DNA of 64,000 nucleotides from Ceratotherium simum simum (GCF_000283155.1 NW_004454160.1:5484356-5548355); one strand, 5' to 3'; positions 34,021-43,354 are shown, numbered from the stretch's first letter. Program-made: numbers and translations. The notes: generated by a model from the sequence alone, not told the origin.

Positions 34021-34143
34021 CATCACCAGGTCCTGGCTCAGGAAGCCTTTGAGCCTCTCTGAACTCCAGTGGATGGTGGGTAGTGAATTCTGTCCCATTT
34101 TCCAGTGGCTGTGAGTCTCTGGCAGAGGGACACAGGCTCAGGT
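34021..34143 (-). pseudogene. REN: REN pseudogene exon 4
   Basis: The acceptor is intact (ctcttgggcag before 34143) and a gtaaag donor follows 34021. The right part of the exon encodes LENGTEF. After a shift of frame it encodes TIHWSSERLKGFLSQDLVM, matching renin (ENGSDF, TIHYGSGRVKGFLSQDSVT). Length is 123 bp where I expect about 119, which agrees with inserted bases and a frameshift between TEF and TIH. The flap and substrate-binding residues of the N-lobe lie in this exon. Confidence 0.88.
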
Positions 34144-34722
34144 CTGCCCAAGAGAGGCCCAGGCAGGGGACTCAGAGGCAGGCCTGTGTGGGTGTGGCTG
34201 GTGTGGTTGAGAACACAGGTGCAGGAATGGAGTGGTCCTGGGGTCGGCGCCTGGAAAATGGCTTTCATCAATCAAGAACTGTGTTTCTTGAGCCCCTATT
34301 ACGCGCTTATACTTCTGAGAATTTTGTCTCAAATGATGCATTTTAAAGTAATTGCTAACTCTGGGATGGAAAGATTCTGGGCACAGAGTACTCAATAAGA
34401 GGTTGTTGACTAAGGATGGGCATGAAGGAGCACAAGTGCCTGGGTGGGACTGAGAATCAGTCCTGTCTCAGTCTCAGGAGAAGGGAGACATGGTCTTCTG
34501 ATTGGGCCAGGTGACCCTGGGAACTGGCTGTTTATCTCGGTGGGCACATCTAGAAAATGAGAAACATCTTCCTTTCTCCTCTCAGGGCCAGTGGGAGCAG
34601 AGGCAGCAAGGATGCAGCTCAAATAGCAGCAGGAGGGGTTTAGCGGGGTGTGAGGCAGGACTGCCCAAGCACAGCAGGCAGGGCAGGGGGCTGGGGAGAG
34701 GCCCAGAGGCCCTGGGTCTCAC

Positions 34723-35212
34723 CACAAGCGGCATGGAGAGAGCCGCACTTGCTGGGGGCACCAGAGATGGGCTGACCCTGTGTCAAAGATGACTCTGAAG
34801 GTCTGGGTAGGGTGCTGTCTTAGTCCATTCAGGCTACTGTAACAAGGTACCATAAACTGGATGGCTTATCAACAACAGAAATTTATTTCTCACAGTTCTG
34901 GAGGCGGGAAGTCCAAGATCGGGGTGCCAGCATGGTTGGTTCTGGGGAGAGCCCTCTTCCGGGTAGCAGATCACCACCTTGTCCTTGTATCCTCACATGG
35001 TGGAAAGAGGGTGAGAAAGCTCTCTGGGGTCTCTTTATAAGGGCACTAATTCCATTCAGAAGGGCTCCACCTTTATGGCCCAGTCACTTCCCAAAGGCCC
35101 CACTTCCTACTATTATCACATTAGGGGCTAGAGTTTACCATGTGGATTTTTGGGGAACACAAACATTCAGTCTATAACAGGTGCCAGTGCCGATCTCGCC
35201 ATAGTACTGGAT
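34723..35212 (-). pseudogene. REN: REN pseudogene exon 3, split by an LTR insertion
   Basis: The exon begins at 35212 after a tag acceptor and encodes IQYYGEIGTGT before an LTR interrupts it at 35180. It resumes at 34815 with PTQTFRVIFDTGSAHLW, includes the first catalytic motif FDTG, and ends at 34723 before a gtgaga donor. The exonic pieces share a 5-bp target duplication, ggtgc. Without the LTR and one copy of it the exon is 121 bp, against about 124 expected. After the Trp the alignment to renin continues only with a base change in frame. The insertion alone would abolish the mRNA reading frame. Confidence 0.92.
34816..35179 (-). mobile_element. MaLR LTR (MST/MLT1-type) inserted in renin exon 3
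   Basis: The plus strand reads tgtcttagtccattcaggct, 'accataaactggatggcttatcaacaacagaaatttatttctcacagttctggagg', 'ctcacatggtgg', 'tttataagggcactaattccattc', 'ccaaaggccccacttcctac', and ends ttcagtctataaca. This is the inverted MaLR LTR of about 364 bp, bounded by TG and CA. Direct repeats ggtgc at 34811-34815 and 35180-35184 are the 5-bp duplication typical for ERVL/MaLR. Divergence from the family looks high (perhaps 15-20 percent by eye), which suggests an old insertion. Confidence 0.93.
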
Positions 35213-35814
35213 CTATAGGGATGAAAGAGGCTTCCTGAGGGGTTGGGGGACCCTTGGGCTTCGAGGTCTTGCCTGGCTCCACCCTTGGTGCTCAGGTGAG
35301 ATTAGGCAGGTTGTACAGGCTCTGTGGGTTTCCACTTTCCAGCAGGAACTGGACGGGAGGCTTAGCCCTGTCCCATGACTCCCCAGGAGGTGGGAGACTC
35401 AGTGGGACAAGAGGGCAGAATAGAAACATTGAACCTGAGGCAGGAACGTGTCCAGACCCTTGAGGATCCACTGGTGTAGTAAGAGGTGAAGCTGCCCTGA
35501 GCCTGGTCACCGAAACCCAGCCCCGAGGTCACACGACCCTCCCACACACCAGTGACACCTAGGATTGGGGACAAGAGCCTGGATTCCTGGGTTCTAAATC
35601 TGACCCTGCCTCTGACTAGTCCCTGAGATTCATCCTGCCCTCTGTGCCTCAGGCTTTCTGGCTGTAATGTGGGAATTTTCTAGGGTGCTCACGTGCTCCT
35701 CAGCTCCTCAGTCAAAGGCAGTGGGGAAAGAGTGGGCCTTGCAGGAAAAGCAAGCCTTAGGTCCAAGAGAGAAAGGAGACAGGGAGGAAGTGAGGGGCTG
35801 AGCTGGGCACTCAC
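35213..35814. other. REN pseudogene intron 2, nothing else recognised
   Basis: No repeat recognised with confidence. Confidence 0.4.
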
Positions 35815-35964
35815 GTCCAGGTCGGTGCTGAGGACCGCAGAGTGGGTGCCGTAGCCAAAGGGGGTCTCTTGGTGAACTGGCTCCCCTTGGGGCTGAGACT
35901 GGCCACACTCGTGCCTTGCTCCCTCGGGCTTTCCTGGACTAAGCGCATTTTCTTAAAGGAGATC
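35815..35964 (-). pseudogene. REN: REN pseudogene exon 2
   Basis: The acceptor ccag precedes 35964 and a gtgagt donor follows 35815. The first frame gives ISFKKMRLVQESPREQG and then SQFTKRPPL, matching the renin propeptide (PLKKMPSVREILEERG, FTKRPSL). The end fits only in another frame, FGYGTHSAVLSTDLD against LxNxTSPVVLTNYLN. Length is 150 bp against 151, so one base has been lost. This exon encodes the inhibitory prosegment with its basic residues. Confidence 0.9.
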
Positions 35965-36209
35965 CTGGCCCAGCGTGAAGGATGAAAAAATAGAAGAGGC
36001 CTGTGCTGTCTCCTAATGGCAGAGTCCCTGAAGCCACCGCCTGCTCCTGTCGCCACCACCCCTAACCTTAGCCCAGGCACCTAGGATCATTCTGTTCCCT
36101 GAGGCCTCTGAAGGAGAATTGACAGGTCTCCGTGAGTCACCTGTACTGTCATTAAATAAGACTCAACTAAGTTCCTCTTGTAGTCTATGATTTCCATCAC
36201 TGCAAGGCC

Positions 36210-36420
36210 ATTCACTCATTCGTTCATTCATTTATTCATTCATTCATTCCATAATCACATGTTGAACACTTCCTCTGTGTTTGTACTGTGGTAGATGCTG
36301 GAGATAAAGATAAAGAAGATCATCGCTGCCTTCAGGGAACGCCAGCCAGCCTGGAGATAGACGCGGAAACATGCAGTGACATCTCTGAGGACATGAAGGC
36401 TGGGAGTGCGCCCCTCAATG
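36210..36420 (-). repeat. L2 LINE 3' end, inverted
   Basis: It starts with an attcattcattc run, then 'gttgaacacttcctctgtgtttgtactgtggtagatgctggagataaagataaag... gctgccttcagggaa'. This is an inverted L2 3' end within intron 1 of the pseudogene. Confidence 0.8.
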
Positions 36421-36724
36421 TTGGACATGGGGAGGCAATTCCATGTGGGGCCTATAGGTGGCAGCAGATGCCCATCACAGCCTGCCGGGGCTCCTGAATA
36501 CCTGGGGGCAGGTACCAGCCAGGCGCGAGGGAATGAAGTGGCCCGATGGAACTGGGTTGGGCGAGGAGGGAGACCAGCATCTCCAGGGTGCCTGTGACCT
36601 TGTCCTTAGAAAGATGTGTTTGGACCTAAGTCCCAGTTCCTCAGCTTCTTGTCCAGATGCCTTCCCGTCACTTTTGGGAGGCAGAATTGAAGAGACCTGG
36701 GCAACTCACAGTGGACTGGGCTGT
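36421..36724. other. REN pseudogene intron 1, unassigned
   Basis: GC-rich text without a recognisable repeat or exon. Confidence 0.4.
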
Positions 36725-36880
36725 GGAGTGTGAGTGCTAAATATTATACACCCCCCTTCCTAAGCCCTCGTAACAACTCGGCAAACTAGCTGTCCTTGTC
36801 CCCATTTTATAGACGTGGAAACCAAGGCTCACAGAAGTGATGGAGCAGGGATTCAAAGCAGCGGAGTCTGACTCTATTTG
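36725..36880 (-). repeat. MIR SINE, inverted
   Basis: 'taacaactcggcaaactagctgtccttgtccccattttatagacgtggaaaccaaggctcacagaag... cagggattcaaagcagcggagtctgactc' fits antisense MIR. Confidence 0.8.
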
Positions 36881-37171
36881 TAAAAGGCTCCCTGGGCTCT
36901 GCTGACAGGGAGCTGTTGGTGATGCCTGGAGGAAGACGTCCCCAGCAGTTGTGGGGGGAGGGGGCACCCCAGTTCAGTTTAACTTTGCAATGGGCTTTCC
37001 CCATCCATATGGAGTTTCCATCTTTCTTCTCAGCTGCTAGTTCTCCTTTGCTTCTGCTATCCTTTCCTTCCACACCCTGTGCATTCTACTTACTGTTGCA
37101 CCATCGTGTCCAAGAACACGAAACCTACTCTCATGCCTATCCGTGTAATACGATAATGGAAAAGACTCATC

Positions 37172-37389
37172 GGGGCCGGCCCCGTGGCTTAGCGGTTAAG
37201 TGCGCGAGCTCCGCTGCTGGGGGCCCGGGTTCGGATCCTGGGCGCGCACCAACGCACTGCTTCTCCAGCCATGCTGAGGCCGCGTCCCACATACAGCAAC
37301 TAGAAGGATGTGCAACTATGACACACAGCTATCTACTGGGGCTTTGGGGGAAAAAATAAATAAATAAAATTTAAAAAAAAAAAGAAAAA
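37172..37389 (+). mobile_element. ERE SINE, type 1, young copy
   Basis: Head ggggccggccccgtggctta, then the tRNA-like B box gggttcggatcc, 'gctgaggccgcgtcccacat', 'caactagaaggatgtgcaactatgac', 'ctactggggctttggggg' and an A-rich tail with aaataaataaat. A perfect 13-bp duplication gaaaagactcatc lies at 37159-37171 and 37390-37402. It sits in intron 1 of the renin pseudogene and is probably the youngest insertion in the window. Confidence 0.95.
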
Positions 37390-37404
37390 GAAAAGACTCA
37401 TCAT

Positions 37405-37545
37405 ATTTATATCGTGGTTTACTGTCCACAAGGTGTTTTCACAATTGTGACATTATTTGCTTCTCAGCCTTCCCATGAGGTGGGTAATTTTATTATTCCC
37501 ATTTTACAGATGGAGAATTGGAGGGTCACAGAAAGTTTTACCTCA
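37405..37545 (-). repeat. MIR SINE fragment, inverted
   Basis: 'cccatgaggtgggtaattttattattcccattttacagatggagaattggagggtcacagaaag' matches antisense MIR. Confidence 0.85.
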
Positions 37546-37599
37546 GAGAAGGTGCATTTCCCACTACTTATTCCAAACAGCCTTCTGCTCTGGAACTTT

Positions 37600-37730
37600 G
37601 CTTTTGCTAATCCTCTTTCAGAAAATATCTTTCTTCTCCCCTTCTTTTTCCCCAAGGCTTTAATCCTTCAAAGCCCAGCATGTGTCCCCCCTCCAGGAAG
37701 CTTGCCCCACGGCTTGATGATCTCACCGGC
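37600..37730 (+). repeat. L2 LINE fragment
   Basis: 'taatccttcaaagcccagcatgtgtcccccctccaggaagcttgccccac' fits the L2 3' region (ctcagctcaaatgtcacctcctccaggaagccttccc). Confidence 0.55.
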
Positions 37731-37849
37731 CTTGTCTCTCCTTGGTCTCCTGCTCCTTCTCCTGCCCTCTGTGCCATGCTCCCCCCCGCCCCTCAGCACC
37801 CAGCACTGCAGGGCCTCATGCTATGGAGGCAAAGGGGAGGGCATGGTGG

Positions 37850-38035
37850 TTGTGGGGACATGCCTGAATCCAGGCCCCCTGCCTTACTACCTGTGTGATT
37901 CTGAGCAACTTACCTAACCTCTCTGGGCCTCTTCTGAGCCCTCTATAAAAATGGGCTTAATGGTAGTACCTATCTCAGAGGGTCTCTGTGTGAATTAAAT
38001 GGGCTGACCGCTGCTCAATAAATGTGAACTGTGTA
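37850..38035 (+). repeat. MIR SINE
   Basis: Sense MIR: 'ctacctgtgtgattctgagcaacttacctaacctctctgggcctc... aaaatgggcttaatggtagtacctatctcagagg... ctcaataaatgtgaac'. Confidence 0.9.
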
Positions 38036-38039
38036 TGTA

Positions 38040-38150
38040 TAAGGCAATGTAAGCACCTTGAGAATGGGTGTCACGCGCTCAGATCTCCCAGAGTGCCTTG
38101 CATGATGCTCTGCACACAGCGGTTGATAAAATTCCCGTAACTGTGTTTCG
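38040..38150 (+). repeat. L2 LINE 3' tail fragment
   Basis: 'gtaagcaccttgagaatgggtgtc... cagagtgccttgcatgatgctctgcacacagcggttgataaa' fits the L2 3' end. Confidence 0.5.
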
Positions 38151-38354
38151 AAAGCCTGACTCCCTTTCCACCCTGGCCCAGTTCCCGGGCCTGGCTCTTT
38201 TCTTTTGGAGAACAAGGGAGGATGGTTTTACCTGCCTCTGCCTTTATCCTGGGGCGGGGCTGCCCTAGGCCTGCGTTCACCCTTGCCCTCGCCCTGTCTT
38301 CCCAACCCAGCAGTGTCTCTCTAGGAACCTTGGGGCAGGGAAAAAGGCTTTGGA

Positions 38355-38545
38355 AACGAGTCAGGTGTTGCTTCAGCCCCTTGCTTATGGCCTCGAGTTT
38401 GCTGCTTAGCCTCCCTGATCCTCAATGTTCTCAGTTGTGCAATGGGACTGTCAGGTTGTTGGGGGGATGAGTGGAGGTGAGTCAGGAGAAAAGATCCTGT
38501 GAAATCCTAGGCATTTCATAGACTTAGCAACTATTCCTGTTATAA
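38355..38545 (+). repeat. MIR SINE
   Basis: Diverged sense MIR: 'gcctccctgatcctcaatgttctcagttgtgcaatgggactgtcagg' with a '3' half ending 'acttagcaactattcctgtta'. Confidence 0.65.
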
Positions 38546-38819
38546 AACCTGCCCTCTCGCTGAGGCCTTTTGCATCCCATCTGGACTGCTCAGACTGAGA
38601 ACCCCATTCTTCTCGAGGCCGTCTCCCGACCCTGCCTCTGCAGCCCTGAGGAATTGCCTGTTCCCGCAGGGCTGGGCACGGACTGGATATTAAGTCTTTC
38701 TCCTCCTCCTCTGGGCTGCCTTAAGCCTTTCTTTTGCCTTTTTGCTGCCTTTCAGATCTTAACACTTACGATAATCCGCCCTGTCGTCCTAGTCACAGCC
38801 GAGTTCCAACAGTCCGCCC

Positions 38820-39010
38820 TGCACCAGGCTGAGGGCTCCACTCACGTTATCTCAGGAAATCACAGAGCAACCCCATGTGGTGGGAGCTGGGGTTATTCTT
38901 GTCTTAAAAATGAGTAAACTGAGGCTTGAGAGCTTACTTGACAAGAGATAACTAGTCCGTGGTTCTGAGCTGGTTAGTTCTGCCAGTGGAGCAGCATTTG
39001 AACCAAGAAA
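38820..39010 (-). repeat. MIR SINE, inverted
   Basis: 'ctcacgttatctcaggaaatcacagagcaaccccatgtggtgg... ttattcttgtcttaaaaatgagtaaactgaggcttgagagcttacttgac... gcagcatttgaaccaag' fits antisense MIR. Confidence 0.8.
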
Positions 39011-39184
39011 ATCCTCCTCTAACGGCCTCTGCTGCTTCCCCAGTGGAGCCCCTGGTGCCCACACCAGTCTTGATAGTTCAGCTCTGAGCCTCCTGAGGGT
39101 AAGGCCATGGCTTAGTGGTCTTTGGGTTCCCCACGGTGCTGAGTGTGGGGTGCCTAGTGGGAGCTCTGGGCAGGGATCGGAAGG

Positions 39185-39315
39185 TATGGCTTCTGAGCCT
39201 ATGTTCTACGTATCTATTATCTGTGTGACTTTGGGCAAGTTGCCTGACCTCTCTGAATGGGACCATCCTTGCCCAGCTGGTTGTGAGGACCGGATGACAT
39301 AACATATCTGAAAGT
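39185..39315 (+). repeat. MIR SINE fragment
   Basis: 'attatctgtgtgactttgggcaagttgcctgacctctctgaatggg' then 'gttgtgaggaccggatgac'. Internal core deleted. It lies just 3' of the exon 1 remnant of the renin pseudogene. Confidence 0.8.
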
Positions 39316-39374
39316 CGGGCTGTTGGGTAGATGGGAAACCCTGTGGCCCTGCCTCCCCCCTCTGCCTGGGTCAC

Positions 39375-39454
39375 TGTTGGAAGGCACCGGGCTCTGCGCG
39401 GAGCCTGAAGGCGCAGGAGACCCAGAGCGCCAGTAGGAGTCCCCAGAGAGGCAT
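39375..39454 (-). pseudogene. REN: REN pseudogene exon 1 (signal peptide)
   Basis: The coding part reads MPLWGLLLALWVSCAF then RLRAEPGAFQ, a hydrophobic signal peptide matching renin ([26 protein letters not shown] in mouse-type order), followed by a gtgacc donor after 39375. The ATG used here is the second renin methionine. The upstream ATG-GAT-GG start is replaced by ccggacc in the corresponding place (about 39470). Eighty bases remain, and with the six lost start codons the exon would match the usual size. This is the 5'-most recognisable exon. Confidence 0.88.
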
Positions 39455-39545
39455 CCTGCTCTGAAAGGTCCGGGCCTCCCCCGACCTGGGGCTCTCTCCG
39501 GGATCCACGGCAGCCTGTGGCCCAGAGCCCTTCTCCTTTTGTACA
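39455..39545 (-). promoter_or_regulatory. REN: Decayed renin promoter and 5'UTR
   Basis: On the minus strand, ggagtgtacaaaaggagaag and then 'ggatcccggagagagccccag' match what I recall of the human renin proximal promoter and 5'UTR (ggagtgtataaaaggggaag, ggatctcagagagagcccc). The TATA box has become TACAAAA. The spacing of TATA, UTR and exon is preserved, so this copy arose with its promoter, by DNA-level duplication or vertical descent rather than by retroposition. Confidence 0.7.
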
Positions 39546-39778
39546 CTCCACAGGGCCCAGGGTGCGGGTCTTCTATGCGCTGGTCTGTTACCTCGGGGCA
39601 GATGGCAGGCAGTCAGAAATGAGTCCTAACCACGGTTCCTGGCTAGGTGGGTGAAGAGGGGCTGGAGGAAGGAGGGCTGAGGGAGAGGAGTGCTGTACCC
39701 AGTGATGCCAGCAGCCCCCTGTCTCAGCCTGGCCCCGGACGCCCCCGAGGGGGCAGAGGCTGATGAGGCACAGCACTG

Positions 39779-39812
39779 CTCAGGGACAAGGTCAGGGACA
39801 AGGTCAGGGATG
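39779..39812. repeat. 12-bp short tandem repeat
   Basis: The unit cagggacaaggt occurs twice in full and a third time in part and mutated (cagggatgag). Confidence 0.85.
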
Positions 39813-39874
39813 AGACAGACACAGAACCTAGGGCAAGAGCCAGCCCAGACACCACCCCTAGGCCCTTGAAGCTC

Positions 39875-39985
39875 CATTCTCTGTATAAACCTTGGCTGTG
39901 CCTCTGACTGGCTTTTCCCAGGCTACATCTCAGTTTTCCCATCTGGAAGATGGGTGGATCCTCCTAGCTTGTTCCCTGATGGAGC
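39875..39985 (+). repeat. MIR fragment
   Basis: 'catctcagttttcccatctggaagatggg' fits the MIR core. The flanks are weak. Confidence 0.55.
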
Positions 39986-40424
39986 CAGCCCCAGAGGCCT
40001 CAGTGCTGCCTCCCTTCAAGCCTCTGTTAGCAGCAACTGTTTATGGGAAAGTGCACTACAGCCTGGCAGGAGAAGAAGCACCTAGTGGAAGCTTCTAGAA
40101 GCAGGGAGCTGGGGGAGGGGAGACTGTGTCTATCCTCAGTTTACCTAGTGATGGTGGGAAGGAAGGGCAGCCCTCAGGGCTTGGGGAAGCTTCTGCAGAT
40201 AGGAGGCAGGCCAGCTGGTCTTCTAACTCATCTTCTTCTTTCTGCTTGGCCCTAACTCTCTTTTGAGTCCCATCTCTCTGCCTCCTTCCCTTTTCCCGGT
40301 AGCTTTTCAAACAATCTGGGGCAGCACCCCAAGCACACATCTGCCCCTTAAATCTCAGGATAGGTGCTATTCATATGCATCCATTAATATTTAATATTTA
40401 ATATGCACTCATTTAATATGCCCT

Positions 40425-40665
40425 CACCCGGCTTCACCTTGCTCACTCTTCAGGGACCGCTTTAAATATCACCACCTCCTCCATGAAGCAAGTCCCGACT
40501 CAGCCTGGAATTCGCTGCTTTGTGGGGCTCCCACAGTGCAGACGAGCCCTTGTATGAGAGCACTGACCCCAGTCGTCCTCATATCAGTTATTTATCTGTG
40601 TGTGCATCTGCCTCTCGCCCAGCACAGAGTAGGGATTAATACTTGTTAAACGAGTGAACCAGTGA
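40425..40665 (+). repeat. L2 LINE 3' part
   Basis: 'cttcacc...tcagggaccgctttaaatatcaccacctcctccatgaagcaagtcccgac' leading to 'cccagcacagagtagggattaatacttgtt' fits the L2 3' end. Confidence 0.75.
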
Positions 40666-40679
40666 CCTGGGATGGGCAG

Positions 40680-40850
40680 CGCCAAGAGCCCTGGGTTAGT
40701 TGTCAGGGGCTTGGGATCCAGTCTTGGCTTTACCGTGAGTTTGCTGTGTGACATTGGACCTGTCCCTTCCCCTCTCTGGGCCTCAGTTTCCAAATAAGTA
40801 CAGTGAGGAAGATGGCTGGAAGGTCTCTAAGGTGCCTTCCATCCCAGGCC
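40680..40850 (+). repeat. MIR SINE
   Basis: Sense MIR: 'cttgggatccagtcttggctttaccgtgagtttgctgtgtgacattgg... cccctctctgggcctcagtttccaaataagtacagtgagg'. Confidence 0.88.
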
Positions 40851-40894
40851 CTCCAGCATTCTAAGTTCTGTGCCTCCATGATGGTGCTGTCCAC

Positions 40895-41700
40895 AAGGAG
40901 AGGAAATAGAGCCCCAAAGAGAACAGCACATGCAAAGGGCCTGGGGAGAGAGGAAGCATGGTGAGAACAAGGGCCTGAGAGTGAGCTAGGATGGCTGAAA
41001 CAGACTGATGAGAGGGGGAGGGATGAGAGAAGAGACTGAGGATGCAGGGGATGATGGGAATAGACACTAACTGAGTGCCTACTAGGTGCCAGGCATCATT
41101 AGAAGTGCTCAACACATCCAGGTCTCACAACAACCCTGGGAGGTAGGTACCAATATTACCGCATTTTACAAATGAGGAGACTGAGATACAGGGGATTCAG
41201 AAGGTAACTTGCCTTGGGTCAGACTGACAGGAAGTGGTAGAATCAGGCTGTAAATTTAGGCAATATGACCCAGAACTCATCACATAGCTGACTTGAGTGT
41301 TGAAGGTTCTTGAACTCCATGTTAAGAAGCTACTGATGGGTTATGCAGGGTGTAATTAGACGTGTTTTGCAAAGATCTGACTGCAGTGTGGACTAGCAAG
41401 GGATTGGAGTGGGTCTAGAATAGCATAGCGTGTACCCAGTAGGAAGCCATGGCATTTGAACTTGAGAGTTACAATGGAAGCTTGGACTTGGGTAGGCATG
41501 GTGGAGATGGAGAAGATTGGATCAAACTGAGAGAAATTTAGGAAATAAAATTCACAGGACTTGGTGATGAATTAGGTATAGGAAGTGAGGGAGAAGGAGG
41601 TTTCTGGATGGTTGGTGATACACAGGATGCAGTGGAAGAGAACCAGCATTCCAGGAGGGGAGGAGGGATAGGGTGATCATGAGTTTGAGGACCTGTTGAG
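40895..41700 (-). repeat. L2 LINE, inverted, containing an inverted MIR (41056-41280)
   Basis: Inverted L2 text: 'gaacagcacatgcaaagggcctggggag' at 40922 (complement of the L2 'agggcctttgcac...tgttc') and 'agatctgactgcagtgtggactagcaagggattggag...gtagg... caggacttggtgatgaattagg' at 41370-41575. The MIR between them reads 'gtgcctactaggtgccaggcatcat... acaacaaccctgggaggtaggtacc... ttttacaaatgaggagactgaga'. Order suggests the MIR inserted into the L2, but the L2 right part is very diverged. Confidence 0.65.
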
Positions 41701-41721
41701 TGTGGGGCTGCTAGTGAGACC

Positions 41722-41811
41722 TCCTCCCTCCTTCCTTCCCTCCTTCCTTCCCTCCTTCCTTCCTCCTTCCTTCCTTCCCTCCTTCCTTCCTTCCTTCCTT
41801 CCTTCCTTCCT
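41722..41811. repeat. (TTCC)n/(CTCC) microsatellite
   Basis: About 90 bp of pure pyrimidine tetranucleotides (ccttccttccctcc...), ending in eight or so perfect ttcc units. Low-complexity 'KEGRKEGR' open frames on the minus strand come from it. Confidence 0.95.
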
Positions 41812-42934
41812 AATAAGAGGGAGATGAACACATTTAAAGGCATAGCAAGGACTCAGCTGAGAGGAAGGGATAATCAATACAGTAAGATTCCTGAGATAAG
41901 CTCAAGCCACAGCCCTTGCACTGGAGCAGAGGAAAGGAAGGCAGGATGTGTGCTGCATTTGTAGTTTACTTGCTTGGTATTGGAAGCCAAGGGACTTCCT
42001 GTCTGATGGCTGTTATGTTCTCTGACAAGTAGGAAGCAAGGACCTCTGCTGGGAGCTGAGGCTGGGAAGGGGTTTGGAGGCATGAGAAAAATAGAGAAGG
42101 TGTAAAATAATTGTAGAAAGTGGAAAGGAGTTGGCCAGGGAAACTGAGAGAATTTCTGGGAGGAATTAAGAACATATTTAATGGCTGGAGATCATGGCTT
42201 TGTAGGAAGCCAGTCTGCCCTGTTCTCTGACTCCCTCTACCACCACCAGAGTGCTTGGCTGCTTGGGTACAAATGTGGAGAAAGTACATGGCTGGCTTCA
42301 TCCAGGGCTGGGGTTTTGCCAAATGTGGTGATTAAGGATGAGGGACAAAGGAATTTTGCAAAAATTTTGCAAAAAAAAATGTTATTGGATGATAGACTGT
42401 GGAATATAAGTAGGAGAGAACTCAAAACAGGACAGGAAGAATGAACTGCAAGAAAGCAGAGAAGATCATGGGCAGGTGAGAGGCAAGAGCAGTTTGGTGG
42501 GAATAACTGAGGCATAGAGCTGGAAGATGAGGAGCTGGTCAAGAGTGAGATGTTTGAGAGTCTTTTTGGAGGTGGAACAGTAACAAATGATGACTAAGTC
42601 CAGAGAAGGACGTGGGAGTGGATGGCTGAAGTAGAGTGGGGGTGAAGGCCATTGGAGAAGGCCACTCAAGGAACAGAGGGGCCAAGGTGCTGGCCAGGTC
42701 AACATCTGTGTAGAGGGTGGTCCATCCAGGATGATTGTAGGGAGCTTGGGGTGGAAGAAGTCTGCAAGTCAGGATCCAAAGTCTTTGATTAATGATGTGA
42801 TGGGACCTGGAAGTCCAGTCACAACAGTAGTGAGTGGGTGGAGAGGGCCCACAGTTAAAAAGCACGGGCTGGAAGGGAGGAGGCTCTTCTCCCAACGTCA
42901 CGTCAGCCCTGGGCTATGAGGGGAATGGACCAGT
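41812..42934. other. Purine-rich, diverged repeat-like DNA, unassigned
   Basis: Text such as 'gggagtggatggctgaagtagagtggggg' recalls old interspersed repeats, but I cannot name the family. No gene. Confidence 0.35.
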
Positions 42935-43050
42935 AGCCCTGTAACACAGGAGGAAACCAAGACCCAAGAGGTTAAGTAATGTGTCCTAATTTGCAGCTGG
43001 TAAGTGACAGAATGGGGACTTGAATCTCCCCTGCACCGTATCCTGTGTTA
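42935..43050 (-). repeat. MIR SINE fragment, inverted
   Basis: 'aggaggaaaccaagacccaagaggttaagtaatgtgtcc... cagctggtaagtgacagaatggggacttgaatc'. Confidence 0.8.
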
Positions 43051-43354
43051 CACGTGGGTCCAGCTGCCAAGGTGGTGGGGTGTCCCAGAATCTCACTTCT
43101 CCCCACAGTGAGGCCCTCTGCTGGTGGAGAGCAGGTCACGAATCTCAGGAGAGTGATGCTGTCTCCATTCCCACCAGCAGGCCTGACAAGATTGTGACCT
43201 GTGCTGGCCGCTATTGGTGATTGACCACCCACCTTTCCTCTCCCTCCCCTCTCCCCAAACTCTAGAGCAGAGGGAGCAAGGAGTAAGGAGAGAAGAGGTT
43301 GGGAGAGGGAGGCTGTGGGAAGATCAGCAGCCTGGGGGCCGTGTCAGAATATGA

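Larger units (their letters stand above)
30753..39454 (-). pseudogene. REN: Renin (REN) pseudogene, whole locus
   Basis: Renin is the secreted kidney aspartic protease that cuts angiotensinogen to angiotensin I. Seven exon remnants occur in correct order on the minus strand: 1 (39375-39454), 2 (35815-35964), 3 (34723-34815 and 35180-35212), 4 (34021-34143), 7 (31685-31805), 8 (about 31140-31278) and 9 (30753-30851). Exons 5 and 10 were not found, and exon 6 (about 9 bp) is too short to judge. Several exon lengths sit within a few bases of those I expect for renin (150 against 151, 121 against 120, 99). Peptides resemble renin more than pepsin, cathepsin D or napsin, for example YQGNF and SVSKTGSWQ in exon 7. 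It is disabled by start-codon and TATA changes, frameshifts in exons 2, 4, 7 and 9, an LTR in exon 3, a lost exon 8 acceptor and DTG to DTR. Whether it is an old duplicate or the species' only renin locus cannot be told from this window. Confidence 0.9.

Noticed and set aside
37414..37917. 167-residue plus-strand open frame
   Set aside because: It is built from a MIR, an L2 piece and a second MIR and has no domain.
30753..39454. Pepsinogen, cathepsin D or napsin instead of renin
   Set aside because: Propeptide (FTKRPPL), exon 7 ([14 protein letters not shown]) and exon 8 (GVSVRS, LCEEGC) fit renin specifically, and the neighbouring ETNK2 exon agrees with the renin locus.
41538..41877. KEGRKEGR-type repeat protein
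   Set aside because: A direct translation of the (TTCC)n microsatellite.
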